From assembly GCA_039000515.1 (NCBI GenBank), contig JBCFYV010000100.1, forward strand, positions 57,465,160 to 57,529,159: a DNA stretch of 64,000 nucleotides, in the 5' to 3' direction. Positions 11,143-23,100 of this stretch are shown here, piece by piece. The position numbers and the translations under genes are program-made. The notes beneath the pieces were generated by a model. It did no database searches, had not been told where the DNA came from, and worked only from the letters and a program-made list of their open reading frames with translations. The DNA comes from Timema cristinae (taxonomy: Eukaryota > Arthropoda > Insecta > Phasmatodea > Timematidae). The first letter of the stretch is position 1. Each line of letters begins with the position of its first letter.

Positions 11143-12455
11143 ATATACATCACATGGGACATGTTTTTTTAATATATATTGTATACATCAAAATATTTTT
11201 AAATGTACAGTCATCGCCCCTCATAGGATGTGAGACGGGTCAGAAAGGAACCACTTTCCATGAGCGTGGGTGTACTAAGTCTAAATCACAGCAACTTGGA
11301 TACCAAGGATAGGTTTTTAAAAAGCGTCACTCATATATGTTCCGTCATGTTCAGACGATAATTATGAAAATAAGGGTTAAATAAGGGGGTCAACGTCCCC
11401 TCCCCCTTGTCTATAGACTAGCCTATCAATAGGTTTGTAATCTAGACAGTTTTAATGCTAGAGGATAATATCTCACCTTGTTAATATTTCCATTAAATCA
11501 TTTTTTAAACTAACCCCGATTATATATTTTTATGATAATCTTTTTTTTATACAAATTACTAAATATAGTTGACGTAATTACACAAATATTTGAAATTCTA
11601 GTTAAGATTTTTCCTACATCGTCCGTCATTCAAATTATCTCAAAGTTAGCATATGCAGTGTCACATTTTATTAATAATCAGCTAATAAAATTAAATATTC
11701 TACATTATTGATAAAACCAAAAAAATGTATTGCAAGTTTGTTTTTTAACTTGTACCAATACAATTTATTAACTTTCATTTCTACAAAGCTAAAAAATATT
11801 TTCATAGTTTGGATGAAATATTATAGACAGATCAAAGAATCGATAGTGACATCACGACTTTTTACACCTCAATTTTCAGTTCTAAAATCCAGAGATTGAA
11901 AGTTATGTTATTTAAACGATACGGCAATATTTTAAATTTGGTTATCTTTAATTGTGATCATTAATAGTACTTTTTCTGTTTTTTTTTACATTTCACTTAA
12001 TTATCGGCAAATTGTGAATGAGCTCAACCAATCATTTACAGCAGTTTTGTTTAGTTTTTTTTTTTACTAATTGCATTGTATAGTTTGTTTTTATTGCAAA
12101 TACATTACAGAATATAAATAAATATCATGGGAGATTTGATGCATAGAAAAGATCGATATTGTAAATCAGATTTAATTATCTGAATAGAGAAAATCCAGAA
12201 ACGTGTCATCTTTATAAAATACTAGCAGAAGTACCTGGCGTTGCCTGGTGTAACCATGTAATTAATTGCTTCAAAGAGACATAAAAAATACATGTATTTT
12301 ATTTCTTCCAATCCAGTTTTAATAAATTTATAGTTGGAATTTTAAAATTCCAAATTCTAGGTGCACATGTTTGTATATAGAGGCTATTAATTTTAAAATT
12401 CCAACCCTCATTGTGCGGTAGATATCACATACAGACAAACTCTTTATTTTATTAA
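11143..12455. other. AT-rich intergenic DNA
   Basis: No recognisable gene. Around 12225-12430 there is a short mirrored stretch (TTGGAATTTTAAAATTCCAA), probably the trace of an old element. Confidence 0.4.
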
Positions 12456-12746
12456 TAGATTGGCAACCTTGGAGTTCTTAAAGTGAAGTGGTCGTATCAG
12501 GAAGCGATGTTCGTGGGTTCAAACCCAGCCGGGGTCAACGCATTTGTCTCAAGCGGTCAAAATCAGTAGCACAACTTCCTTCGAATGGGGAGTAGAAACT
12601 TCTGTGTTTTGTCGATAACCTTGAAAGGTATGAGAAAATACCTTTCTCGGCAAAACTGGTAAGACCTTTCACTCTTGCTCATAGAAATTCTCGTGTTCTG
12701 ATATAATCAGTTGGATTAGAAAGTGCACGTTAAATACCTCAAGTAA
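12456..12746 (+). mobile_element. tRNA-derived SINE, family D
   Basis: B-box-like GTGGGTTCAAACCCAGCCGGG, then the family D body (AATCAGTAGCACAACTTCCTT, GAAAATACCTTTCTCGGC, ATTCTCGTGTTCTGATATAATC) and end (AGAAAGTGCACGTTAAATACC). The A-box region is diverged. Confidence 0.75.
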
Positions 12747-13611
12747 ATATGTGTTAATATAGATTAACTTATGTTTCCCCTGCTGTCCACTAACATTCCT
12801 ACATGTCTCAACAATTTCTCACGGAAATTCCGTGCTTTAGATTTAAATCTTTGCTAAAATTTCACTCAAAGAAGACAAAATCACAAAAACTGTTACTCAA
12901 AATCACAAGAACTGTTACCCAAAATCACAAGAACTGTTACCAAGTAAAACATTTCATTTACTAAGTCTGTTGAATTACTTTGCTGTTACCTTAAGTCAAG
13001 TTGTCTAAAAAAAATTGTATATTTGTACTAAAACACTTAGACAAATAGATTACACGCTACACACCAAGATTAAGTTATTACAAACTGTATACATAATTAT
13101 AATTAGATTTTATACTTAATTCTTATAATATAGTTTTGTTACGGAACTTGTTTTATGTGTAAATTATTCATAATTTATTACTAGTAATTTGTGCTGTATT
13201 ATTTCATACGTTTATTACTTTGTAGCAAAATGTCATTTCAACTCTTCGAACTATATTTCGAAACATTTGGAAAACAATGGATAATTTTTATTTAAAGTCA
13301 ATGTTGATTTATGTTTATAGAAATTAATTTCAAACAAACACTAAATAAATCCGTGAATACGTCAGAGCTATGTTTGCACAAAGATAAAATATCGCCGTTA
13401 AACTAGCCGTTTAATTACTCGGGGATGGTTCAGCTAATATCAGCTGACAGAAACATGTTTGCTTACAGTTATAAATAAACTTTTTTTTTATAAAAACATA
13501 TATTGACGTCACAACTACTTCTGTGATGAAAAGCTTTCCTCTCTGTGATGGAGAGTTTCTGTTAGAATAAGGAAAAACCATTTTCTTTTTAACACTCATG
13601 AAAATGATACA
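12747..13611. other. AT-rich intergenic DNA with a 3-copy short repeat
   Basis: AATCACAAGAACTGTTACCC is repeated three times near 12885-12940. Nothing else is recognisable. Confidence 0.5.
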
Positions 13612-13854
13612 ATTTTAATATTATTATTTAGCACCGCGTCTTACTAACCGTTCGGGTTATACGCTTTAAGTACTATTGGATTAGGAATTGGGAAGGTTTA
13701 ATTAAAGGAAGTGAACCCACATTTGCATGGAAAGCCATTTAGGAAAAACCACCCCCAGTTTACCCGACCGAGATTCGAACCTCGATCTCCCCGTCCTCAG
13801 CAGTCTAGCTAAACACGAAACCAGCGCGTCAGCTAACTACGCCCCTGAGGCGGG
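13612..13854 (-). mobile_element. tRNA-derived SINE, family B
   Basis: On the - strand: a diverged family B head (CCCGCCTCAGGGGCGTAGTT), B box GAGGTTCGAATCTCGGTCGGG, and the common tail CCCGAACGGTTAGTAAGACGCGGTGC before (TAA)n. Confidence 0.8.
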
Positions 13855-13921
13855 TTGCAATTTTAACAAACTTTCTAAACGAAGGGAAAATGTTCTGTTT
13901 AAATTTAGTGACACCCGTGAC

Positions 13922-13924
<3 letters not shown>

Positions 13925-13955
<31 letters not shown>
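13925..13955. repeat. (TA)n microsatellite
   Basis: About 15 uninterrupted TA units, next to the 3' end of a family C SINE. Confidence 0.95.
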
Positions 13956-13956
<1 letters not shown>

Positions 13957-13958
<2 letters not shown>

Positions 13959-14206
13959 TAGCATTGCACCTTACTAACCATTCGGGTTATACACTTTTGT
14001 ACTAATTAAACTAATTGTTTTAGGGATTAGGGTTATAGTTAAAAGAATTGCACCCACATTTAATTGGGAGAAATGTGGAAGATCATTTTTTTAAAAACAC
14101 CCCCAGTACACCCGACTGAGATTCAAACATCATTATCCCCGTCATTAGCAGTCTAGTCTACTGCGTGAGTAGCGCCTTAGACCATGCGGACACCGAAGTG
14201 GGTGTG
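13957..14206 (-). mobile_element. tRNA-derived SINE, family C
   Basis: Minus-strand copy: the tail GTATAACCCGAATGGTTAGTAAGG lies at the left, and CCGCATGGTCTAAGGCGCTACTC (A-box region) at the right end. Confidence 0.75.
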
Positions 14207-14401
14207 ACATATATTAAAAATAAACTCATGTATTGTCACAATAAAACTGATCTTATCTTGTGAACTTTTCAATCACACCTCAAAATAGCAAGTTTGAGAA
14301 AAAAATTTTTAAATAAATTAATTAAACTAACAAACCTATGATCAGTTCAATTAATAAGTGAAATTTCTTTTATGTAATCAGTTAATTTTGAATAAATAGA
14401 T

Positions 14402-14643
14402 ACCCGCTTTAGTGACTGCATGGTCTAAGGTGCTACTCTCGTAGTATACTAGACTGCAGATGACGGGGAGATCGGGGTTCGATTAACGGTCGGGTGTACT
14501 GAGGGTGATTTTTCCAAAATGGTTCTCCACCCTCTCTCCGCGTAATTGCGGGTGCACTTCATTAATATAGAGCCTTCCTTAATACATTATCGTGATTAGC
14601 ACATAAGAGTGTAGTCCGAACGGTTAATAAGACGCACTACTAA
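14402..14643 (+). mobile_element. tRNA-derived SINE, family C
   Basis: CCCGCTTTAGTGACTGCATGGTCTAAGG head, GGGGTTCGATTAACGGTCGGG B-box region, and a tail with AGTCCGAACGGTTAATAAGACGC. Confidence 0.8.
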
Positions 14644-15221
14644 AAAATAAATAGGGGGGTTTGTAATTGTTTTAGGTTTTTAACGAAATTTTGTTTCGAA
14701 AGTTATTAAGTAAATATTTAATAATATTAAAATACGATAAACTACAGATGTGAAACAGTTTTTCTCACTCATATTATTAATTGATGTAATTAATGTTTTA
14801 ATGTACATACTAGTATTTTTTGGCAGTTTTCTAGTAAGAATAGTGTTATGTGGAATTGTAAAAAATTATACTATTTTATTAAACATTAATTTGTTATTTT
14901 CAGTCGAAGGTAAACGCAAGAAATGCATTATTCAGGTATATTCATAAAAATGTTTCAACTCCTTAACATATTCATATAAGCTAACCAATTTGGGAAAAAT
15001 CGATCTGTAATTAAATTGATTAAATTTAACATACGTATTTTGGTGTTGATTATAAAATGTACACATCCACTAAAAAAAAAAAGTTGCGTCAAAATAAAAT
15101 TTTACTGTCCTACAAAATATTGAAATATTTATTCTTGAAATACAGTACAAGGAATAATATTACAAACAGTCAAATTTTCATAGAAAGGGACTTAGCTGAC
15201 AGCTACATCTAATTTATGTAA
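14644..15221. other. AT-rich intergenic DNA
   Basis: Nothing recognisable. Confidence 0.5.
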
Positions 15222-15507
15222 GTTACCTGGTGGTCTAGGGGGTAAGGTGTCGGACTTGTGTGTTGGGGTCCGGGTTTCAATCCTCGGTCCCGGCACAGAT
15301 TTATCTGATTGCCAAACCCTTCCTTCACCTCTGACAAGAGTGTATTAATCACATCTTGTGAATGTGTGGAATTCCAGGCCTCCACCGTGGTTCGGATCTC
15401 ACGTTAAACTGTAGGTCCTCCATTACATCTCACAATCACCCTACCTTTACACATTAGCGTAAGTGCGTACAGCCCGAACGTTTAGTAGTAATAATAATAA
15501 TAATAAA
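15222..15507 (+). mobile_element. tRNA-derived SINE, family A
   Basis: Full-length copy with TGGTGGTCTAGGGGGTAAGG, GGTTTCAATCCTCGGTCCCGG, CCACCGTGGTTCGGATC and a (TAA)n end. The common tail is shortened just after CCCGAACG. Confidence 0.85.
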
Positions 15508-16603
15508 TCATGTGATCTTCAGGTCTCACTTTAGATGTATATTATCGATAGTTATGAATTAACATTAATAATTAAAATGCTGACAGCAGATAAAATATCT
15601 GTGTACTCTCTAAAAGGCTCTTCCTATTAAAATTGGAGTGTACAGCTTATGTGAAATAACTTTGTGTACTGTTAAATCTCGATTAGTTATTTTAAATTAT
15701 ATTAAATAAATAAAAAGTTATTTTTCGGTATCAATTGTCGGTGAATGAAAAAAATGTGTATATTTGGTTAAAAAAAAATAAAAAATAGTAAGAAATAAAT
15801 TCTAACAAAGATAATATGATTCGACAAACAGAAAAATTCTGGCGTGTATATGTATATATCAAACAGACCAAAGTAATGAGGTTAAGAATATTTAATTTAG
15901 TTTGTCCAATCATTTCTTCTTCTACCTCATCTTTAAACAATGGCCGTTAAATTAGCCGCTTCAAAGACATTCGGTAACAATGTTTGTCAGTTCGAGGGGA
16001 AATAATTTTACTAAACTTAATGAACTGGGATTTGACATTCAATTCAATAAAACTGATCATTGTTCGCAATTAAACGGTCAAGAAGTCAGATTTGCAGAGC
16101 ATATCTTATTTGGCACATTTCGAGAATGATACGATTAACTTAAAATGTTTTGATAATCATTTTTAAGCGAGTGTTCATAAAAGACACGTCTTGAAAGATT
16201 TCGGTGTATCTAGCTATAGTTTGTTCGATATGGAAACAAACTTAATGGAACAAGTTAAAATATTACTACCGGCCAGGCCTACCATCACCGGATGGATATC
16301 AGATAACACTTATCCGTCACACGAACGAATATAATCTGTTAAAATCGTTTAATTGACTTTGCGCATGCGTCAGATGGTATAGGCCTACTTGTCTAGCAGA
16401 CAATATTATCCGGGGATGGTGGATCATGTATTAATACGCCAGGCCACGTATTCTATAGAGTGAAGTTGCAAATTTTGAGGGACGATGTTGATCAAGACAG
16501 TGATCTTTGTTCAACGTTGGTAACATGGTCTGCAAGTTTGTTCCTGTGATGGTCCGACTATATCTGATGCAGTCTCGAGCCACAAGGACAGGTTTCTCGA
16601 GCT
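15508..16603. other. 3' flank of the guanylate cyclase gene
   Basis: AT-rich. The cyclase 3' UTR should start at 16603 and run leftward. Candidate AATAAA signals exist on the - strand in the AT-rich DNA, but none can be preferred by eye. Confidence 0.4.
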
Positions 16604-17671
16604 CTAATTGAGCGACTCGACCGACACGGACATGGAGGATTTCGAGAACGCGGGCAGCTCACACCTCTGACGATAGAAATTCTCCGCCCTCTGCCCTCTC
16701 CTGGAGGACTGCCCTCCCGGGGGTATCTCCTCTATCCTCTCCAGGTCGTTGGCCGCCCCCGCAGAGTTCTGTTTGAAGAGCCGCCCCGTGGAGCCCGTCC
16801 TGGCGGGGGTGACGCCGCTAGAGTCAAGCGCCGTCGTCGAAACGGACGACATGTGGAGGATGTTTACCGGAGGGTCATCACCCCTGTCCAGGCTGAACTG
16901 GCGCTTGAGGAACCTGTTGGAGCCCCCTGCGGAGGAGGCGTGGTGGGGCTTGGAGAAGGGCCCCCCGTGGTGGGGGAGTTGGTTGAGGTGCTGCTCGCTA
17001 GGGGACAGACAGCGGTAGTGGTTGTAAGGGGTGCTCAGGTCGTCCTCGTCAACCTGTCCGACCCTCCTGTGCCTCCCGCCGTGGAGCAGTTGCTGGTCCC
17101 GGAAGTTGGAGCGGAACTGCGACGCCGCAGACGGCTGACCCCCGGTGACGCCTAGCAGCGCCGCCGCTACTTCCGACGCAGACACGGGAGTACCGTGATG
17201 GTCGCCGGCGGAGCCTCGCTCCGGGTGGTTACAAGAGCTCCTGACCCCCTCGCTCTCCGGCCTGTTCCTGCTCCCCACCAAGGAGGAGGTCTCCACCTGT
17301 TCGACGGACTCGCTACTGCTCAGCTTCGTCTCCTCCTTGACGTTAGGCAGCTTGTCGTTGTGGATGGAGGCGCTCACTTTCACCCCCTTCTGCTCGAAGC
17401 GGCTGGGTGGTAGGAAGGGGAACGAACACGACGGTGCTGTCACCTGTTGGTCGAGACCGGAACTGCAGGAGCCAATCTTGCCGGACACCGTGGGGAAGCT
17501 GGGGGGCGTGGGGCCCCCCGAGGTGGATATGGCGTAGGATGCGCTCACCTCCCCCGAGCTGGTGTCCTCAGAGCGGCCCTGATTGAAGCTGTTGGTCCCG
17601 CTCTGGAGTCCCCGGACTCTGAGCCCTCAGCGGCCACGGGACGACTGAACCGGATCAGACGCTCGTCCAGG
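16604..17671 (-). CDS. Guanylate cyclase last exon: serine-rich cytoplasmic tail
   Basis: Starts after a strong acceptor (TGTCTGTCCCTGCAG); its first base completes the Gly codon from 22792, then reads [20 protein letters not shown]. About 70 bp in, the frame appears to shift: a second frame, open to the TAG at 16604, begins [20 protein letters not shown] and continues about 330 residues. It is Ser/Pro/Gly-rich and includes [11 protein letters not shown] (an R-x-x-S phosphorylation-type motif), ending SVSVESLN. Without a one-base correction near 17603 the first frame stops at 17545-17547. GC content is much higher than the flanks, supporting coding. No known domain in the tail. Confidence 0.75.
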
Positions 17672-20092
17672 CTGCAGGGACAGACACCTGGAGGTTACAG
17701 GGTCACTAACACCTGGGACCTTCTGATGGTGAGCCCCTTGACTGCCGGCTACCCCCCCCCTCCTCCCGTCATGCTCCAGCACAGTCCAACAATGGCGACC
17801 CCTCAGCGCTCACATTGCATAGCTGGTAAGACATTTATTAACTCAATATGGTAAAATAAGACATTTGAAACTCAGTTTTCTTCAGGGAATCCCCCACGAC
17901 AGGACACATCAGTATATTCTATACCAACTGTTTTTTATTATATGTATCTAACAATAAATAGCAGCGAGACGATTACTTATAATTAGAGCCAAAGAAAAAA
18001 TAATGCAAATTTTCATCACTAGATTTTAAAAAATTGTTATAAGAGAAAAACGCATATGAAAATATTTATTGAAAACTATTGTTTTTAATCACCATTTAAA
18101 AGATTATTAGACAAAATCAGATATGATATTGTGGTCCCCACCTCTTTTCCTTGGTGTAAGCAAGTAAATATATCTTGATAGTAAATTATTACGATACACG
18201 TATATTATATTCATGTTTTTATTTATCTGTATATCAACTCCCCTCCATATATCTATATATTAAAGTCGAATCAAATCCATTATTTTTCAAATCTGAATCA
18301 TATTTTGAAAAAAAAAAAGTTATGAACATAAGAGGAAATAGAAAATACAATTAATAGTAACAAAATGTAAACATTCCTTCTTATAATTCATTCATTATAA
18401 CATTCATACATTCAGTTAAGTGTTAAATTACTGGCCTGGGGTCTTGTTGTAAGTTCCTCTTATACCATGATTATAAACAACTAATAGCCAGTATTAGATC
18501 TATAAAACAAGTTTCACTTATATATATATATTTTTTAAGAATTTGGGTCTCTAATTTGAAATTTTCTCTAATCTTCGAATCTCGAATATCCTGAGGGTTA
18601 CAAAGGATACAAGGATTCCATCTTCAACATAACATGAATACATAGATAGATAAGCCGATATTCAGATAAATATAGAGCGAATCAAATAAACAAATAAAGA
18701 TAGATAGATAAATAGTTGTATGAATAGATAAGTAAGAGGTAATTAAGTACAGACAAAATAGGCATTGAGGAATATGATTATTTCTATTTTAAATTGATGC
18801 CTAATGATCAAGTTACCGACATCCACTCTTAATATTTTATCTAATTAGTTATCCAAGTATCTCTACTAACATTAAGAAAGTACAGATATTACAAATAATA
18901 CTTTAACTTAGATTTGAGAATTTTAGCAATATACTAATATAATAATACTGAATACTAGTATAACAATATAGTAATACTATTTATAATTTAATTTTAGTAA
19001 TATAGCAATATCAAGTAATAACCAAAATAGCATTAATACTGATTGTTTTTAATGCTACGCGTCCTAATGATTAGCACGGCTATCCACAGCTTACAAACTT
19101 TAATTGACTTACAGTAGAATCTGGTTAATCCGAGATAATTGGGAACGAAGTTTGTTCGTATTAACCGGGAGAATACAGGGATGAAGTATTTACACGAATT
19201 TTAAATTGCAGTTGAACGAGTTTAATAAAATAATTTATTTAACTGATGTATAATACTTAATTATATTAGTTACAGGAAAACACATTGTGTTGATTACAAC
19301 ATGTAAATATTAAACATTTATTATCAGATATCATTGTTTCTTACAATTCTCTTTTTAACTTTGATCTTGTTAATCAATCAAATATATTTAATTTGACTTA
19401 ATTTTTTTATCAGTTTTCCAAAAAGTTTGTTTGTAATTATTCGAAATTTTGGTACTATCGGGGTTAGGTCTAAGATGCGTTTCGTTCGAGACAGCTGACG
19501 CATGCGGCCGCCGTCAACGGCTCTGACCGCCGCGGCCCTATTCCTCTCGTAGCAGTCCAGCCGCAGCCGCAATCACCCCTGTGTTAGGAACGTTTTCCTC
19601 TAGTTTCTTAAAGGTTTTTATTTAATATAATTTATTCAAAGGTGTCGTTTACTATGTTGGTGCAAACAGTTGCGAAACTTTCATCCCCGAATGATTTAGA
19701 GAGCCCTCTCTACAAGGATCAAGTTGTTAAGGATAGTTCGTGGAAAGAAGTTGCAGATCAATTAGGAAGATCAGGTAAAGAAATACAAGGAAAATTTATT
19801 TAAAATATTCTACATTTTTATAATGTTAAAAGTTTTAAAAACAATTATGTGAACATTATTTAACAGTATTAACATATTAACTTATAATGGTTTCCTATTA
19901 ATTATATTAGTTTTTAAAAATTTAATTTACTGTAATTATCTGTAAGAATTTACTGAAAAAAATTCTGTTCTTCTGACAAAAGTTTTACCTGGAGGACTGT
20001 GTAAGTATTTTATAAATTAACCTCTCACATAAAATTTATATATTTTAGCTCCGATAAATGTCATGAACTTTTAGGATGGTGGTGTGTCGCAT

Positions 20093-20125
<33 letters not shown>

Positions 20126-23100
20126 GCCCCGCGTCTTACTACCCGTTCAGGTTATACGCACTTACGCTAATGTGCAATGATAGGGTGATTGTGAGATGAA
20201 TGGAGGACCTACAGTTTAACGTGGGAATCCGAACCACGGTGGAGGCCTGGCATTCCCCACATTCACAAGATGTCTTGTCAGAGGTGAAGGAAGGGTTTGA
20301 TAATCAGATAAATCTGTGCCTGGACCGAGGATTGAACCCCGGACCTCTAGCACAGAAGTCTTACACCTTATCCCTTGAACACCAGATCGTCTCGTATGTA
20401 TCGGAAATTCATAGTATGGTTAGAAATAACATTTAAAAAATATTTTAATATGTAACACATTCAGTAAGATATATTAATAAAGTTATACTTGGTAAGAATT
20501 AAACTTGTCATTTCAACCTACCTCAATGTTATAGCTAATCTTTCACCAGCGGTGATTGGATACTGAACTTTTTGTAGGAATCATTTTGATATAATCTTTT
20601 ATCAAATCAAAGATGAAGTTAAACTGAGAAATGTCCACTATAAAAAAAATTTTCTAAACGTTTTTTTTTTCGTCTTGCAACAAGTGTCATCCAAGCAATG
20701 TTATGAAATAACAATCTACCCATCGTCCTTTAAAGAAAATCGGATACACATCAGTATTTCCCTGAACTTAACATAGTTGTAATATATCGTCATCCTCAGT
20801 GTTTTCTATCAGCAAAAGAAGTAAAGAACCATCGTTTTCCCTCATTGTGACAGAACAATACTACATTCACAGATCAACAATACTACATTCACAGATCAAC
20901 AATACTACATTCACAGATCAACAATACTACATTCACAGATCAACAATAACACATTCACAGATCAACGATTGCACGCGACTGACTCTTGGAAGAAAACAGC
21001 TCTGGGAGCTTGGCTGATGCACGGCGGCTGTCTCTAAGGTAACGTACAGTCAACTTTCGATTCTACGACCTTTCACGGTTCCCTGGGAAAGGGTCGTTAT
21101 TTCGAAGGGGTCGTTATTGGAATTTTAACAGATTTTGTTCCACCCTTGACCTTCATACGAAAAAATTGCATTTTTAGACAACAAATAGCGTGGGGTCATC
21201 AAAAATCGTTCACAAAATACAACCAAAAACGTAACCAAATCAAATAACAATGTTAAACAATAGCATGGGTCGTCAAAAATTGTTCACAAAATCAAACCAA
21301 AATAGTAACCAAATCGAGAATCGAAATAATAATGGCAAAAGCAAGCCTGGCGCGTGATGTAGCGACAGTCGCGCGTGGTGAAACATTGTCTTGCTTGTGG
21401 GAGGGGGTGGACAGAGTCAAGTGCTATTGGCTGGCATTGATGAGGTGGTGTCTATTTTTATACCTGACCCACCCCAGTTACTAGCTATACAGCGCTCACA
21501 AAGATAATTGCAACGCAGCGACCTAAATAAATGCAACAAACACATTTTACAGCCGATTTCCTTAAACTTTTCAAACTTTCTTCCCACATTTTTCACGGTT
21601 CCCCAAAAAAGGGTCGTTACTTCGAGAGGGACGCTATTCCCGGGGTCGTAGAATCGAGAGTTGACTGTACCTTAACGAGGTCATACTATAGTATGAGGAA
21701 GGTGCGTTTTTACTTAAGTGCACCCGGTGGGTACTGTAACTTAACCTAAGCCCCCGAGCTGACGCTCTGAACCAACTCTTCTGGCGGTAAAACCTTCACT
21801 ATCAAGTTGATATCAACATTTAACATATTTTATAAGTTTGTTATTTTACTCAGACAATATGAACTTACCCGTGGCTTTCCCTGTTGGGCGTGCAAAGAAA
21901 CAAACACATCCTTTTAAAAACATAATTATGTTTTTTCATATTTTTATAGCAAGACATGAGTAATTATAATTTTTCAGCAATTATTATTTTAAATTGTTAC
22001 ACCTTTCGTTTACCATGGTGCCATCAAGCTTCCCTTGCTTGGTTCCACTATGGTGTAGCTTATAAGATAGGGTCATAGTGTAATCAGACAAGGTAAGACC
22101 ACCTTTCAGGTTAAACGAAGTGTACATCTAAGTTTGAACTAAGATAATATACTACTTTTTTCTGGGTATTTACTGGTACCACAGTGGGGATGAGGGCAGG
22201 GGGGGGGGGTGTTTGGAGACACACGATCAAATCTGCTAATGGAAGGGAAATTCTGGGGAGGTGAAGGAATTTCACTTGGGAACAGTCCCTTTACCACTAG
22301 AGCACATTTGGAATTTTATTCTGGTAGCGATTTAAATTACGTGAGTGCTTCTACGTTATTTGGGGTAACTTTTAATGTGGGTTTCTACAGTAGCCCCATG
22401 GCTTCTTTGGTGCTGACAGACAGCTGCTAAACACATGTTTTTGCAGATCATACGGTTAGGTGTAGGGATACATAATTTGGGCTGATAACTTTTCAAAGCC
22501 GTCAGCTGTCAGTCAGCACCAAAGAAGCCATGGGGCTACTGTATATATGTTTGGCCAATAATATGCCTAAAAACATAACTTAAAATGTGCCTCACAATTC
22601 TAAATATATTTAATGCTTTACATTGTAGCTTTCCTTAATTCGAAATTTGTATTACAATTATTATTTGCATTCTCGAGGGGGTGAATGCCCCCCGCATGGC
22701 CGCACCACTGGGGTACAGTCCTAGGGAGGAATTGTTCAGCGGCCATGCTAGTGCGACTAGGACTACAGCATTCTGTGTTGTTTGGACGCACCCTATTGGG
22801 GGTGGTGTGGGCAACTGCTTGTCGAAGCCGCCTTTGCCCAACAGCCAGTAGGTCTGCATCTTGCCCTTGCCCTTGATGTCGGTGTCCCCCCTGTACTCGA
22901 GCTGGTAGTTGCCCACCTCGTCCAGTTTCTCCTTGGTGGCTTGGGAGAGGTGGATCCTCCACGCGGAGCCTGGAGACACAGTGGGGTTAGCCTCAAACAA
23001 GCACTCCATCTGTAAGAGCCTCAAACAATCTCCTCAGTACAAGCACTCCATCTGCTAGAGCCTCAAACAAGCACTCCATCTGTAAGGCCTCACACAATCT

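Noticed and set aside
16749..17854. Several + strand open frames opposite the cyclase tail exon
   Set aside because: They are GC-rich shadows of the - strand tail, which has the splice signals and family context.
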